From IMG/VR virus record IMGVR_UViG_3300032245_001172, positions 1 through 62,209 of that record: 62,209 bases of DNA; one strand, given 5' to 3'. The stretch comes from a virus. Made by a program: the position numbers and the translations under genes. The notes under the pieces were generated by a model. It ran no database searches, was not told the DNA's origin, and saw only the letters and a program-made list of their open reading frames with translations. This document shows positions 7,717 through 15,443 of the stretch, one piece after another; within the stretch, counting starts at the first letter, position 1; the number at the start of each line of letters is the position of its first letter.

Positions 7717-8424
7717 ATGGAAGATTTAACACCACATCAAAACAAAAATCAAAATTCAACTTATGATATTAATGTAACTTATCAAAAAGATACCAGATAC
7801 GACAGAAATTACATCCATCCTACTGCAATAATCGGACAAAATGTTAAGTTAGGTAAAGATAATATAATTGGTGCGTTTGTAGTAATACAAGGAAATACGG
7901 AAATTGGAAATAATAATACATTTGAACCATTTTGTTCAATTGGTAATTCTCCAGAACATAAAAAATTCTTTAAACATAAAAATTTAGATACAATTATTGG
8001 AGATAATAATGTTTTTAGAGAATATGTAACAATTAATTCTGGAACACAATTTCCAACTACACTTCAAGATGATATTATTATGTTACGTGGAAGCCACATA
8101 GGACACGATAGCTTTATTTCAAATAATTGCGTAATATCTTGTAATGTATTAATTGGAGGTCATTCTTTTTTAGGAGTAGGAGCTAATATGGGATTAGGAA
8201 GTATTTGCCATCAGTTTTCAAAAATAGGCAGTTACTCAATGATAGGTATGGGAACTATTATAACTAAAAAATCTGTAATTAATTGTTTTGGAACGTATGT
8301 TGGGAATCCAGCAAAATATATTAAAGAAAACGATTATAAAAAACAACAATTTAATTACCAACAAGTTTTAGATGTTTGTAGATTTTTTGAAGAATTAAGT
8401 TTCAGTTTTTTTAATGAACCATGA
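7717..8424 (+). CDS. LpxA-like left-handed beta-helix acyltransferase (235 aa)
   Basis: Hexapeptide repeats run from about residue 35 to 195. Landmarks are HPTAIIGQNV, FEPFCSIGNSPEHKKFF, IIGDNNVFREYVTINSGT and SHIGHD, where His130 matches the catalytic His125 of E. coli LpxA. The C-terminus is shorter than in true LpxA (262 aa). It could acylate UDP-GlcNAc or another nucleotide sugar. Its stop overlaps the next glycosyltransferase start. Confidence 0.85.
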   Translation: MEDLTPHQNKNQNSTYDINVTYQKDTRYDRNYIHPTAIIGQNVKLGKDNIIGAFVVIQGNTEIGNNNTFEPFCSIGNSPEHKKFFKHKNLDTIIGDNNVFREYVTINSGTQFPTTLQDDIIMLRGSHIGHDSFISNNCVISCNVLIGGHSFLGVGANMGLGSICHQFSKIGSYSMIGMGTIITKKSVINCFGTYVGNPAKYIKENDYKKQQFNYQQVLDVCRFFEELSFSFFNEP

Positions 8425-9050
8425 AAAGAATAACTTTATCAATGCCTTGTTTTGTGAGAAAATTAGGCACAATAAGAGCAATAGATTGTATATTAAAGCA
8501 AGATATAAATAATTGGGAAGCATTAGTGATTGGAGATGGTTGTCCAGTAATTCAAGATTTTATAGATAGTAATTATTACAAAGATGTTCAGCTTGAATGT
8601 AAAAAAAACGGAAACGATTTAATTATTGAAAATAATCCAATTAATCGTGGTGGTCATGGTTATTTTATTACTAATGATAATATACAATGGGCAAATGGTA
8701 AATATTTCGTATTTTTTGCAAATGATGATATAATCCAGCCAAATCATTTTTCTAATTATTTATCAGAAATAGAAAACACCGATTTAGATTTTGTTTATTT
8801 TAATAGTTGGGTAACACCAAGAAATCAAATTAGAAATACACAATTAGAATATGGTATGATAGGTCATTCTGAATTAATAATTAGAACTGAATTTTTACAA
8901 CAAATGCCTTTACACAACGAACACTATGGACACGATTGGGAATTAATATCAAATATGGCAAATTCTGGAAAACATAAAAAAGCAACAAATCCAGAACCAA
9001 CTTATTATGTAATGAGTTTGTCGGACAATAGAGAACAAGGAATTGATTAA
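8421..9050 (+). CDS. GT2-like glycosyltransferase (209 aa)
   Basis: Begins MKRITLSMPCFVRK and has WEALVIGDGCP, INRGGHGYFI and the acidic metal site FFANDDII near residues 94-101. The late block HYGHDWELISNM fits the acceptor side. Part of the same cluster as the GT2 at 7082 and overlaps the LpxA-like gene. Confidence 0.8.
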   Translation: MKRITLSMPCFVRKLGTIRAIDCILKQDINNWEALVIGDGCPVIQDFIDSNYYKDVQLECKKNGNDLIIENNPINRGGHGYFITNDNIQWANGKYFVFFANDDIIQPNHFSNYLSEIENTDLDFVYFNSWVTPRNQIRNTQLEYGMIGHSELIIRTEFLQQMPLHNEHYGHDWELISNMANSGKHKKATNPEPTYYVMSLSDNREQGID

Positions 9051-9078
9051 AATAACCAAGAAACTTAAACTACAAATT

Positions 9079-9549
9079 ATGAAAACTATTGATGAGTATA
9101 AAAGACCAATTTATGCAGAAAAAGAATTATTAGCTTTAATTGAATGTAAAAGAAGAATGGATATGAAAATTTTTCAATCTTCTTATTTTTCATGGGTAAC
9201 TACAAAATGGAATTATATGCGAAAATTTTTGCTTGAAAAAGGATTTATTCAAAAACAACACACTTCTTATATTTGGATAGGTAAACAACCAGATATTAAA
9301 TTGGCTGATGAATTTATAAAATATTATAAATTAATTAATAAATACGAAAAAAAAATAGTTGTAAAAAAAGTACCAGAAAGCAATCCTAATAAATTATATG
9401 AAGATTATGTTTCTTTGAGTAAACAAGTCCAAGAACTTAAAATTCAAAATAGAGAAATGTATAAAGAGTTAAAATCAGTTTTTGAACAAAAAACAAAAAT
9501 TGAAAAAAACTATCAAGATTTACAAGAAAGATTAAAAAATCTTATCTAA
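9079..9549 (+). CDS. Coiled-coil protein with possible winged-helix head (156 aa)
   Basis: ATG 9079 is chosen because it follows the ACCAAGAAACTTAAAC leader seen before other genes; an earlier start would place the leader inside the gene. The first 75 residues (KRRMDMKIF, WVTTKWNYMRKFLLEKGFI) resemble a small winged-helix domain; the C-terminal 55 residues are coiled coil. It resembles the larger 9623-10504 product in layout. Function unknown. Confidence 0.65.
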   Translation: MKTIDEYKRPIYAEKELLALIECKRRMDMKIFQSSYFSWVTTKWNYMRKFLLEKGFIQKQHTSYIWIGKQPDIKLADEFIKYYKLINKYEKKIVVKKVPESNPNKLYEDYVSLSKQVQELKIQNREMYKELKSVFEQKTKIEKNYQDLQERLKNLI

Positions 9550-9556
9550 AAATAAA

Positions 9557-9588
9557 TTTTGTCAAACCAAAAACTTTTATTATATTTG
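9557..9588 (+). promoter_or_regulatory. Promoter TTTTG-19-TATATTTG
   Basis: TTTTG at 9557-9561 and TATATTTG at 9581-9588 with 19-bp spacing. The transcript would start near the leader AACCAAGAAACTTAAAC at 9597-9613, placed before the gene at 9623. Confidence 0.75.
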
Positions 9589-9622
9589 AAAATTAAACCA
9601 AGAAACTTAAACAAATAAAATT

Positions 9623-10504
9623 ATGCCAAAAACATTAACACCAGAGGATATTAAACTTCACGTTACAGATATTTTTAATTTTATATCAGAAGAATCAAAA
9701 ACCTATACTCAAATTCAAAGACACAATTGGAGATTTAGGTCGATTAAAAATATTTTAATTAAAAAAAATATTATTTTTTCACATTACAAAATTAATTCTA
9801 AAAAAACTTATTATAAAAGTGCTTTTTTAAAATTACAACCACATCATCTTTTGCATATTTTAGAAGAATTTAAAAATGATATTAAAAAACAGAATGAAAA
9901 ATTAGTTGATAATTTTATAAAAAAAGATAGAACAACTGAATTAGAACATAATAAAAAAGAAACACTTGAAGAATGTAAAAATTCTGAATATGAAAAAGAA
10001 ATTAAAGATTTAGAATTTAAATTAAATATTGAAACTACTGCAAATGGATGTTTTAAACAAAGAATTAGAGAATTAGAGAAAATTCCATCATCTGCAAGAG
10101 AATTAAAATCTATACATGAAAAAGAAATTAAAAAATTAACAAATCAAATTGAAGTAGCTAATAAAGATTTAGAAACATTCCAAGAAGAACAAATTAAAAT
10201 AAAAGAAGCAATAGATGATTTATCTAAAATAAATGATTTTTTAGAAAATCAAAACAAAAAATTGTTGTCTGAAAAACTTGAATTAGATTCTAAATTAAAA
10301 CAACAAATTCAAGAACACGCTAAAAGATTTGATGAACTTGTTAAAGAAAGAAACAACTACATTTCAGAATATTCAAATTATATAAATGAAAAACTTGTTG
10401 AGATTGCAGATTTAAAAAATAAATTATTAAAAGAAAATAAAATTGTTTGTTACAAAATTTTTGGAATAACAATTTTTAAAGTAACCACAAATAAAAGAAA
10501 CTAA
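9623..10504 (+). CDS. Long coiled-coil protein (293 aa)
   Basis: The N-terminal 90 residues look like a winged-helix head (TYTQIQRHNWRFRSIKNILI), residues about 90-270 form heptad-rich coiled coil, and the end is a short beta hairpin (CYKIFGITIFKV). It may scaffold the neighbouring glycosyltransferase complex or bind DNA. No known family recognised. Confidence 0.65.
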   Translation: MPKTLTPEDIKLHVTDIFNFISEESKTYTQIQRHNWRFRSIKNILIKKNIIFSHYKINSKKTYYKSAFLKLQPHHLLHILEEFKNDIKKQNEKLVDNFIKKDRTTELEHNKKETLEECKNSEYEKEIKDLEFKLNIETTANGCFKQRIRELEKIPSSARELKSIHEKEIKKLTNQIEVANKDLETFQEEQIKIKEAIDDLSKINDFLENQNKKLLSEKLELDSKLKQQIQEHAKRFDELVKERNNYISEYSNYINEKLVEIADLKNKLLKENKIVCYKIFGITIFKVTTNKRN

Positions 10505-10505
10505 A

Positions 10506-11795
10506 ATGGCAAAAGTTATTACAATGGCAACTCCATCCAAAAAAACTAAAAAAGATAAAATTACAAATGTTTTATTTTTCGGAGATTTTAATTGCACAAC
10601 TGGATTTGGAAATGTATCAAAACAATTAGTTGATAATTGGTCAAAAGACAAAAAACTTAAATTAACTATTTTCGCAATTAATGATTTTTCTGAAAAAGCA
10701 TATCAGTATGCAGATAATGTAATGGTAATACCAGCACTTTCTATTTCAGAAACAAAAAAAGATGTGTATTGTAGAATTGAATTTCTAAATTTATTATATC
10801 AAAATGATTTTGATGTTGTTTTTTGCTTAAACGATATTGAAATATTTAATGAAATGGGAGAGCATTTACAAAATGTAAAATCCGAAAAAAGAAAACAAAA
10901 CAAACCTAATTTTAAATCAATTGTTTATTTTCCAATTGATTCAGAGCCAAGACTTAATGATTTAAAGATACTTTCATTTTTTGATGAAGTAGTTACATAC
11001 ACAGAATATGCAAAAAATGTAATGAAACCATTAATTTCAGAAACACAATTTAAAAAAATAAAAGTAATTCCACATGGTTGTGATACAACAAACTTTTTTC
11101 CATTAAATGATTTTGAAAAAGCCAAAATTAAAGAAGAAAAATTTGGAGCAGATAAATTTGTGTTTGGAAGTGTAAACAGAAATTCAGCAAGAAAAGATTT
11201 AGCAAGTTTAATAATCGGATTTGCTATGTTTAAACATAAAAATCAAGCAAATGATGCTATTTTATACTTGCATTGCAATCCATTAGACAAAGCTGGAATA
11301 AACGTTTATAGACTTTGTGAAAGAGTTGGTTTAGAAGTAGGTAAAGATGTAATTGTACCAACTGATTTTAACGAAAATAATGGTGTTTCCGAATCTGAAT
11401 TAAATAAGATTTATAATTCATTTGATTGTTTTATAACTACTACTACTGCCGAAGGTTGGGGATTAACTATTACAGAAGCTATGGCAACAAAAACGTTTGT
11501 AATTTGTCCAAAACATACTTCACTTGCAGAAATTTCAGATAATGGATTAAATACACTTAATTTTATGTTCGACCAGCAATCAGTTTTTGTAAATGATTTT
11601 GAAAAAATTAGATTTACAACAAATCCAAAAGAAGTGGTTACAGTATTAGAAGTTGTTTATGGTTTACATAAAGAACCAGAAGAACTAAAAGATATGGTTA
11701 GAGCAAAAATTGAAAATGCTTATAAAAAAGTTTCTGGAATGAAGTGGGAAACAATTGCTAAAAAATTCAAAGACTTAATTTACAAATTATCATAA
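10506..11795 (+). CDS. GT4-family glycosyltransferase (429 aa)
   Basis: GT-B fold enzyme. FFGDFNCTTGFGNVSKQL near the N-terminus is the acceptor-side glycine loop; VIPHGCDTTNFFPL opens the donor domain; FGSVNRNSARKDL and TTTTAEGWGLTITEAMA (E-x7-E motif near residue 318) bind the nucleotide sugar. Full length for the family. Last gene of the glycosylation cluster. Confidence 0.9.
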   Translation: MAKVITMATPSKKTKKDKITNVLFFGDFNCTTGFGNVSKQLVDNWSKDKKLKLTIFAINDFSEKAYQYADNVMVIPALSISETKKDVYCRIEFLNLLYQNDFDVVFCLNDIEIFNEMGEHLQNVKSEKRKQNKPNFKSIVYFPIDSEPRLNDLKILSFFDEVVTYTEYAKNVMKPLISETQFKKIKVIPHGCDTTNFFPLNDFEKAKIKEEKFGADKFVFGSVNRNSARKDLASLIIGFAMFKHKNQANDAILYLHCNPLDKAGINVYRLCERVGLEVGKDVIVPTDFNENNGVSESELNKIYNSFDCFITTTTAEGWGLTITEAMATKTFVICPKHTSLAEISDNGLNTLNFMFDQQSVFVNDFEKIRFTTNPKEVVTVLEVVYGLHKEPEELKDMVRAKIENAYKKVSGMKWETIAKKFKDLIYKLS

Positions 11796-11802
11796 ACCAA
11801 GA

Positions 11803-11840
11803 AACCAATTGCAAGGATAAATGCTACAAATACTATGGAA
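11803..11840 (+). repeat. Shared leader repeat, copy 1
   Basis: AACCAATTGCAAGGATAA then ATGCTACAAATACTATGGAA, ending in the start of the gene at 11835. Near-identical copies lead into the genes at 12112, 12430 and 15180. It holds AAGGAT 17 bases before ATG, too far for a normal Shine-Dalgarno. Confidence 0.85.
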
Positions 11841-12074
11841 ATTACAGATTTATGGGTAAAAGTAACATACGAAGTTAGATTAGGAGATTTAGAAATGCCA
11901 CAAGAAGTTTTTGACGAAATTAATGAAGCTATTGATAGGGGTCGTGATATAGATACTATGTCGGGTAATCAAGATGATGATTATATAAACGCTTCTGAAT
12001 GGCTTACAGATAATATAAAAGAAAAAGATTGTATGGAATGGAAAGTTGAAATTATAGAAATAATTGAAAAATAA
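11835..12074 (+). CDS. Small acidic protein under shared leader (79 aa)
   Basis: Strongly acidic soluble protein (LGDLEMPQEVFDEINEAIDR, then SGNQDDDYINASEWLTDN). The start is fixed by the shared leader repeat. I do not know the family. Because two of the three other leader-bearing genes resemble anti-defence proteins, this may be another, perhaps a nucleic-acid mimic, but only context and charge support that. Confidence 0.7.
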   Translation: MEITDLWVKVTYEVRLGDLEMPQEVFDEINEAIDRGRDIDTMSGNQDDDYINASEWLTDNIKEKDCMEWKVEIIEIIEK

Positions 12075-12080
12075 TACAAA

Positions 12081-12117
12081 CCCAATTGCAAGGATAAGTG
12101 CTACAAATATTATGGAA
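12081..12117 (+). repeat. Shared leader repeat, copy 2
   Basis: CCCAATTGCAAGGATAAG then TGCTACAAATATTATGGAA. Differs from copy 1 at a few positions and fixes ATG 12112 as the start of the Tad2-like gene. Confidence 0.85.
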
Positions 12118-12378
12118 TTATTTGATTTTGGTCAAGCTATAAAATGCTTGAAAGAAGGTAAAAAATTATCAAGAAAAGGATGGAATGGAAGCGGAATGTA
12201 CGCTTATTATGTACCAGAAAATTCATATCCAGCACAAACAGAAATAGCTAAAAAAGAATTTGGAGAATTAGTGCCTTACAGACCTTATTTAGCTTTAAAA
12301 ACTGCTCAAAACGATATTGCTACATGGAATCCAAGTACTTCTGATTGTTTAGCAGAAGATTGGTTTGTTGTAGAATAG
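12112..12378 (+). CDS. tad2: Tad2-like anti-Thoeris protein, DUF2829 (88 aa)
   Basis: Matches DUF2829 over its whole length: FGQAIKCLKEGKKLSRKGWN, then YYVPENSYPAQ, PYRPYLALKTAQNDIATW and the end CLAEDWFVVE. Tad2 proteins of this family bind and sequester the cyclic ADP-ribose signal of Thoeris defence. Start at 12112 is chosen from the leader repeat; an upstream in-frame start would add 16 residues that overlap the leader. Activity in this virus is inferred. Confidence 0.85.
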   Translation: MELFDFGQAIKCLKEGKKLSRKGWNGSGMYAYYVPENSYPAQTEIAKKEFGELVPYRPYLALKTAQNDIATWNPSTSDCLAEDWFVVE

Positions 12379-12397
12379 ATTATTAATAAAAAAAAGA

Positions 12398-12435
12398 AAC
12401 CGATTGCAAGGATAAGTGCTACAAATACTATGGAA
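12398..12435 (+). repeat. Shared leader repeat, copy 3
   Basis: AACCGATTGCAAGGATAAG then TGCTACAAATACTATGGAA, ending in the start of the gene at 12430. Confidence 0.85.
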
Positions 12436-12618
12436 TTATCAGTAAACGAAAGAGGAACAATTGAATTAAAAGAAGTTTATAATCCAATAAAACTAATTTC
12501 AGATGAAAAAGAAGAACTAATTGTTTGTATGAGGGATAGTGGTTTTGAAATTATGTATCAAGGCAAAAATTATTCTTTAAAGGAAAATGAATTAAAAGAA
12601 AAGCACCTATCCCTTTAA
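12430..12618 (+). pseudogene. Small phage protein whose 3' end is replaced by a transposon
   Basis: Residues 1-58 are original; the last codons (HLSL and stop) come from the transposon end. Joining 12603 to 15022 across the duplicated GAAAAG restores codons AAA TGA, giving a protein ending LKEKK and a stop that overlaps ATG 15024 as ATGA. Proteins with EVYNPIKLISDEKEELIVC and MRDSGFEIMYQGK occur in Bacteroidetes phages, function unknown. Since only the last residues change, the product may still work. Confidence 0.75.
12598..12603. repeat. Left target-site duplication GAAAAG
   Basis: GAAAAG here is repeated at 15016-15021 on the other side of the transposon. If 8 bp (usual for IS1595), the copies AAGAAAAG and ACGAAAAG differ at one base. 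Confidence 0.6.
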
Positions 12619-12625
12619 TGGAATA
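12608..12625. repeat. Left terminal inverted repeat
   Basis: TATCCCTTTAATGGAATA, exact reverse complement of 14993-15010. A few flanking bases (CACC/ACT) may extend it imperfectly. Confidence 0.9.
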
Positions 12626-12663
12626 AAATTTGATATAAAACCCTAATAATAAAGGCAAAAGCA

Positions 12664-13623
12664 ATGAATTTAATAGAAGTAAATAAAAATTATAATACTC
12701 AAGCAAAATGCTTGGTTTTGTTGGAAAAATTACGTTGGGGTAAAAACGTAAAATGCACTTTTTGTTCATCTAACAAGGTTAGTATGATAAAAAGTGAGCA
12801 GGGGCGGTACTCTTGTAAGAATTGTAAAAAGTCATTTTCTGTGATTGTTGGGACAATTTTTGAAGAAACAAGATTGCCTTTACCTATATGGTTTCAGGGT
12901 ATTGCTTTAATGCTAAATGCAAAAAGCAGTATGTCTGCAAAGGAAATTCAACGAAATCTTGGAATCACATATAAAACATCCTATTATATGTGTATGAGGA
13001 TTCGTATTGGGATGTTAATGCCTGAAACAAAGTTAAACGGGATAATAGAGATGGACGAAAGTTACTTTGGAGGTAAAGCACGTTCAGGACATAAAATACC
13101 TGATAACGAAGTTAGTTTAGCAACTGCTACACAAAAAAGAGGGCGAGGCACAAATAAAGTTTCTGTTGTTGGAATGGTTCAGCGAAAAGGAAATGTAAAG
13201 ACTAAATTAATAGATAAATTAACAAAAAGAAATTTATTATTTATGCTTAAATCTAATGCTAAAAGCGATAATTCGATTTTAATGACAGATGGATTTAAAA
13301 GTTACAAAGAACTTGAAACATATATTGACCGCCTTGTAATTAATCATTCAAAAGAGTATAGTAAAGGAATAGTGCATATCAATACAATTGAGGGTTTTTG
13401 GAGTTATGTTAAAAACGGAATAAAAGGAAGTTTTAAATCCGTAAGCAAAAAATATCTTCCATTATATTTAGTTGAGTTTGAATGGAAATTTAATCATAGA
13501 TATTTCAAAGGAAATGAATTTGAAAAGTTTCTTAAAAACGCATTATTTCAAGAAAAAGAATTAGAACATTGGAAAGCCCAAAGTTCTCAACAAATTAAAA
13601 AAATAGCGTATGGAAACGAATAA
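12664..13623 (+). CDS. IS1595-family transposase (319 aa)
   Basis: N-terminal zinc ribbon with Cys31, Cys34, Cys51, Cys54 (CTFC...CKNC), then the DDE domain with D131 (IIEMDESYFGG), D209 (ILMTDGFKSY) and E243 (HINTIEGFWSYVK). These are the IS1595 hallmarks. It cuts and pastes the element by recognising the terminal repeats. Full length with no frameshift, so probably active. Confidence 0.92.
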   Translation: MNLIEVNKNYNTQAKCLVLLEKLRWGKNVKCTFCSSNKVSMIKSEQGRYSCKNCKKSFSVIVGTIFEETRLPLPIWFQGIALMLNAKSSMSAKEIQRNLGITYKTSYYMCMRIRIGMLMPETKLNGIIEMDESYFGGKARSGHKIPDNEVSLATATQKRGRGTNKVSVVGMVQRKGNVKTKLIDKLTKRNLLFMLKSNAKSDNSILMTDGFKSYKELETYIDRLVINHSKEYSKGIVHINTIEGFWSYVKNGIKGSFKSVSKKYLPLYLVEFEWKFNHRYFKGNEFEKFLKNALFQEKELEHWKAQSSQQIKKIAYGNE

Positions 13624-13792
13624 TAAAAAAGAACAAGAACATTTAACAACTAACTTAAAAGTTGAATTTTCTATTTGTTGTAAAAAATGCGGACAAAAAA
13701 CATCTGGCAATTATACATTAATAAGGAAAATAGATATAAATGAAGATGATAGTTTAATCCCTATTATTGATATTTACAAAGAACCTAAATAA
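13610..13792 (+). CDS. Passenger ORF, hypothetical (60 aa)
   Basis: Overlaps the last 14 bases of the transposase gene and is in a different frame. Contains CCKKCGQKTSG, a possible zinc knuckle. It could be an accessory transposition protein or a chance ORF. Confidence 0.4.
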   Translation: METNNKKEQEHLTTNLKVEFSICCKKCGQKTSGNYTLIRKIDINEDDSLIPIIDIYKEPK

Positions 13793-13989
13793 GGTTTTTT
13801 GCTAATCAATTCTAATAACTTATTTTTCTCTAATTGGTTTTTTGTTTTTATAGAGTAAGTAAGGTATTCTAAATCGTTTTCATTTATTAATACATTATTA
13901 GAAATTTTGTTTAATTCGGAATTAAAATTAGATAAATCTTTCTTTGCTTCTTTATTTGTAGGTATTGGTATTCTGAATTTAATTTCCAT
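13774..13989 (-). CDS. Passenger ORF, hypothetical (71 aa)
   Basis: Charged helical protein starting MEIKFRIPIPTNKEAKKD. It converges on the ORF at 13610-13792 with a 19-base overlap at the 3' ends. No recognised family. Confidence 0.4.
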   Translation of the reverse strand: MEIKFRIPIPTNKEAKKDLSNFNSELNKISNNVLINENDLEYLTYSIKTKNQLEKNKLLELISKKPYLGSL

Positions 13990-14068
13990 AGTATATATAT
14001 TAAGTGGTTAAATTTAACTTCCATTAAGTATATACAAATGTATAAAAAAGTTCTTTGATAAAATAAAA

Positions 14069-14096
14069 AAAAGCGAGGTACAATGCCTCGCTTTAA
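14069..14096 (-). terminator. Rho-independent terminator of the passenger lipoprotein gene
   Basis: Stem AGCGAGG / CCTCGCT with a short loop. Read on the minus strand it is followed by eight Ts, and it lies just downstream of the lipoprotein stop. Confidence 0.8.
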
Positions 14097-14119
14097 TAAA
14101 GTGAATATTATAATTGTTT

Positions 14120-14680
14120 TTACCAAGTATATGAAACGTAAATATTGTATTTAGTATTTCCGTTAATTATTGGAATTACTGATGGGAAATTATTAAATGA
14201 ATTATAAATACTAAAAAACGAGGTACTCATACTCTGAAAGGTATTGTTGCTATCTATATCTCTTAATTCAATTTTAAATAAATTATTTACATTGGTTATT
14301 TGAAGTGGATTAGGATATGTGTATGTATATACCGTATTTGCTTGAGCGTTATTAAAAGCATTAGTACTTGTATTAGAAAATAATGTTGATGTAGTTGCGT
14401 CTGAAAATAATATTGCTATGTCAGGTGCGTTTTGACTTGAGTCTAAAGGAACATAATCCCAAAAACCAGTTACTGCGGAAGGGTCTGTTGCAGGAAAACT
14501 AACAATTTCAATTTTAGAAATAGAAATTTTAGTTGGTGTTACTTGAATTGAGCAATTGCTTCCTGTGTAACCTTGAGGACAATTTGGAACAGGACTTGAA
14601 TTTGTTTCAGAATCTTCAGAACAACTAAAAGCCGTTAAAATTAAAAATAAAACGAATGATTTTTTAAATAGTGTTTTCAT
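14120..14680 (-). CDS. Transposon-borne surface lipoprotein (186 aa)
   Basis: ATG 14680 is chosen because MKTLFKKSFVLFLILTAFSC is a clear lipoprotein signal with the cysteine at residue 20; the longer ORF start would bury it. SEDSETNSS after the cysteine suits flavobacterial surface export. CPQGYTGSNC (about residues 31-40) is an EGF-like fragment common in Bacteroidetes lipoproteins; the rest is beta-rich. It is likely host-derived cargo; its benefit to the transposon is unknown. Confidence 0.75.
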   Translation of the reverse strand: MKTLFKKSFVLFLILTAFSCSEDSETNSSPVPNCPQGYTGSNCSIQVTPTKISISKIEIVSFPATDPSAVTGFWDYVPLDSSQNAPDIAILFSDATTSTLFSNTSTNAFNNAQANTVYTYTYPNPLQITNVNNLFKIELRDIDSNNTFQSMSTSFFSIYNSFNNFPSVIPIINGNTKYNIYVSYTW

Positions 14681-14757
14681 AAAATTTCTTGATAAACCTT
14701 GTTCCGTAGGTTTTTTAAAATTAGTTAAAAACCAAAAGCGTGGAACAAACTCCAATC

Positions 14758-14873
14758 TGTAACTCGGGTATCGCCAAACACCCACTCAACAAGATAAGAG
14801 AAGTCCACGCAGTTCGTGAACGTTCACTTATTAATTCTTTGTTGAGTTTTTTGAAATTGGCGATTTCGAGTAA
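14758..14873. repeat. Large imperfect stem-loop, attC-like in layout
   Basis: Paired segments in order: GTAACTCG with CGAGTAAC (one mismatch), TCGCCAA with TTGGCGA, and ACTCAACAA with TTGTTGAGT, closing on a 12-bp palindrome GTGAACGTTCAC at 14815-14826. Interrupted pairing over about 115 bp resembles folded recombination sites or mobile repetitive elements. It lies in the 5' region of the passenger lipoprotein gene. Confidence 0.6.
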
Positions 14874-14948
14874 CAAGATTAATAGCTAACGCTTATGGTA
14901 TGGTAAGAACGTTTATTTGATATTCACTTTATTTTAATTTTATTTTGT

Positions 14949-14956
14949 CAAATGTA
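14949..14956 (-). promoter_or_regulatory. Possible -7 box for passenger lipoprotein
   Basis: CAAATGTA reads TACATTTG on the minus strand, a good TAnnTTTG box. The leader to ATG 14680 would be about 260 bases and include the stem-loop at 14758-14873. The stretch 14681-15023 contains no other gene. Confidence 0.5.
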
Positions 14957-14992
14957 TTAAAAAGAAAAACATAAACAAACAATAAAAAACAA

Positions 14993-15010
14993 TATTCCAT
15001 TAAAGGGATA
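14993..15010. repeat. Right terminal inverted repeat
   Basis: TATTCCATTAAAGGGATA, exact reverse complement of 12608-12625. Confidence 0.9.
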
Positions 15011-15023
15011 AGTACGAAAAGAA

Positions 15024-15137
15024 ATGAGAAATTTTAAGAATGTAAAAAGCAATAAAGATACAATTGAAGAATTAAACACTATTTATGGAGATTGCTCAAT
15101 AGACCAAACTTCAAATTTTCAAGTTCCATCTAATTAA
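15024..15137 (+). CDS. Small phage protein cut off from its operon (37 aa)
   Basis: ATG 15024 lies in the sequence just right of the transposon. Before insertion this ATG overlapped the stop of the 12430 gene (ATGA), so the pair formed one operon. It is polar with no recognised family. Transcription now depends on read-through from the transposon. Confidence 0.55.
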   Translation: MRNFKNVKSNKDTIEELNTIYGDCSIDQTSNFQVPSN

Positions 15138-15147
15138 TAAGCCAAAA

Positions 15148-15185
15148 AACCAATTGCAAGGATAAATGCTACAAATACTATGGAA
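15148..15185 (+). repeat. Shared leader repeat, copy 4
   Basis: AACCAATTGCAAGGATAA then ATGCTACAAATACTATGGAA, identical to copy 1, ending in the start of the gene at 15180. Confidence 0.85.
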
Positions 15186-15440
15186 AATCAAACACAAAGA
15201 GAATTAACATTCGGAGAAAAAGCAGTAGGATTAACTTTTAATCCATCTGGAGATGAAAAAGTAAATAAAGCAAAGCGATTAATGGCAGATGCTTTAGACT
15301 TGCTAAAAGATTCAGAATTAGAAAAAACAGAATACGGAAATAAAATGACAAGTTGGGAAGCAAATGTTTTTAGAACAAATGCTTTCAATAAAATTGTTGA
15401 TGCTCAAATGTCTTTAGTTAAATACATAACGTGGAAATAA
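15180..15440 (+). CDS. Acb2/Tad1 hairpin-family anti-defence-like protein (86 aa)
   Basis: The pattern FGEKAVGLTFNPSGDEKVNK, then KRLMADALDLLKD and, at the end, FNKIVDAQMSLVKYITWK matches small phage proteins of the Acb2/Tad1 helical-hairpin family, which sponge cyclic nucleotide or cyclic ADP-ribose signals of CBASS, Pycsar or Thoeris defence. Family assignment is from memory of the FNPSGD...VK..TW signature. Its leader repeat is shared with the Tad2-like gene, strengthening the context. Confidence 0.6.
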   Translation: MENQTQRELTFGEKAVGLTFNPSGDEKVNKAKRLMADALDLLKDSELEKTEYGNKMTSWEANVFRTNAFNKIVDAQMSLVKYITWK

Positions 15441-15443
15441 GAT

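Larger units (their letters stand above)
12604..15015 (+). mobile_element. IS1595-family transposon with passenger genes, about 2.4 kb
   Basis: Bounded by perfect 18-bp inverted repeats (12608-12625 and 14993-15010) and by GAAAAG duplications. It carries a complete IS1595-type transposase (12664), two small ORFs, and a minus-strand lipoprotein gene with its own terminator. Plain IS1595 elements are about 1 kb; passenger-carrying versions of this family are known. Base use is less AT-biased than the flanking phage genes (for example GAGCAGGGGCGG), consistent with recent arrival from a bacterial host. Confidence 0.85.

Noticed and set aside
12604-15015. The transposon as an integron cassette
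   Set aside because: Although an attC-like fold is present, perfect terminal inverted repeats and an IS1595 transposase explain the mobility; no integrase is visible.
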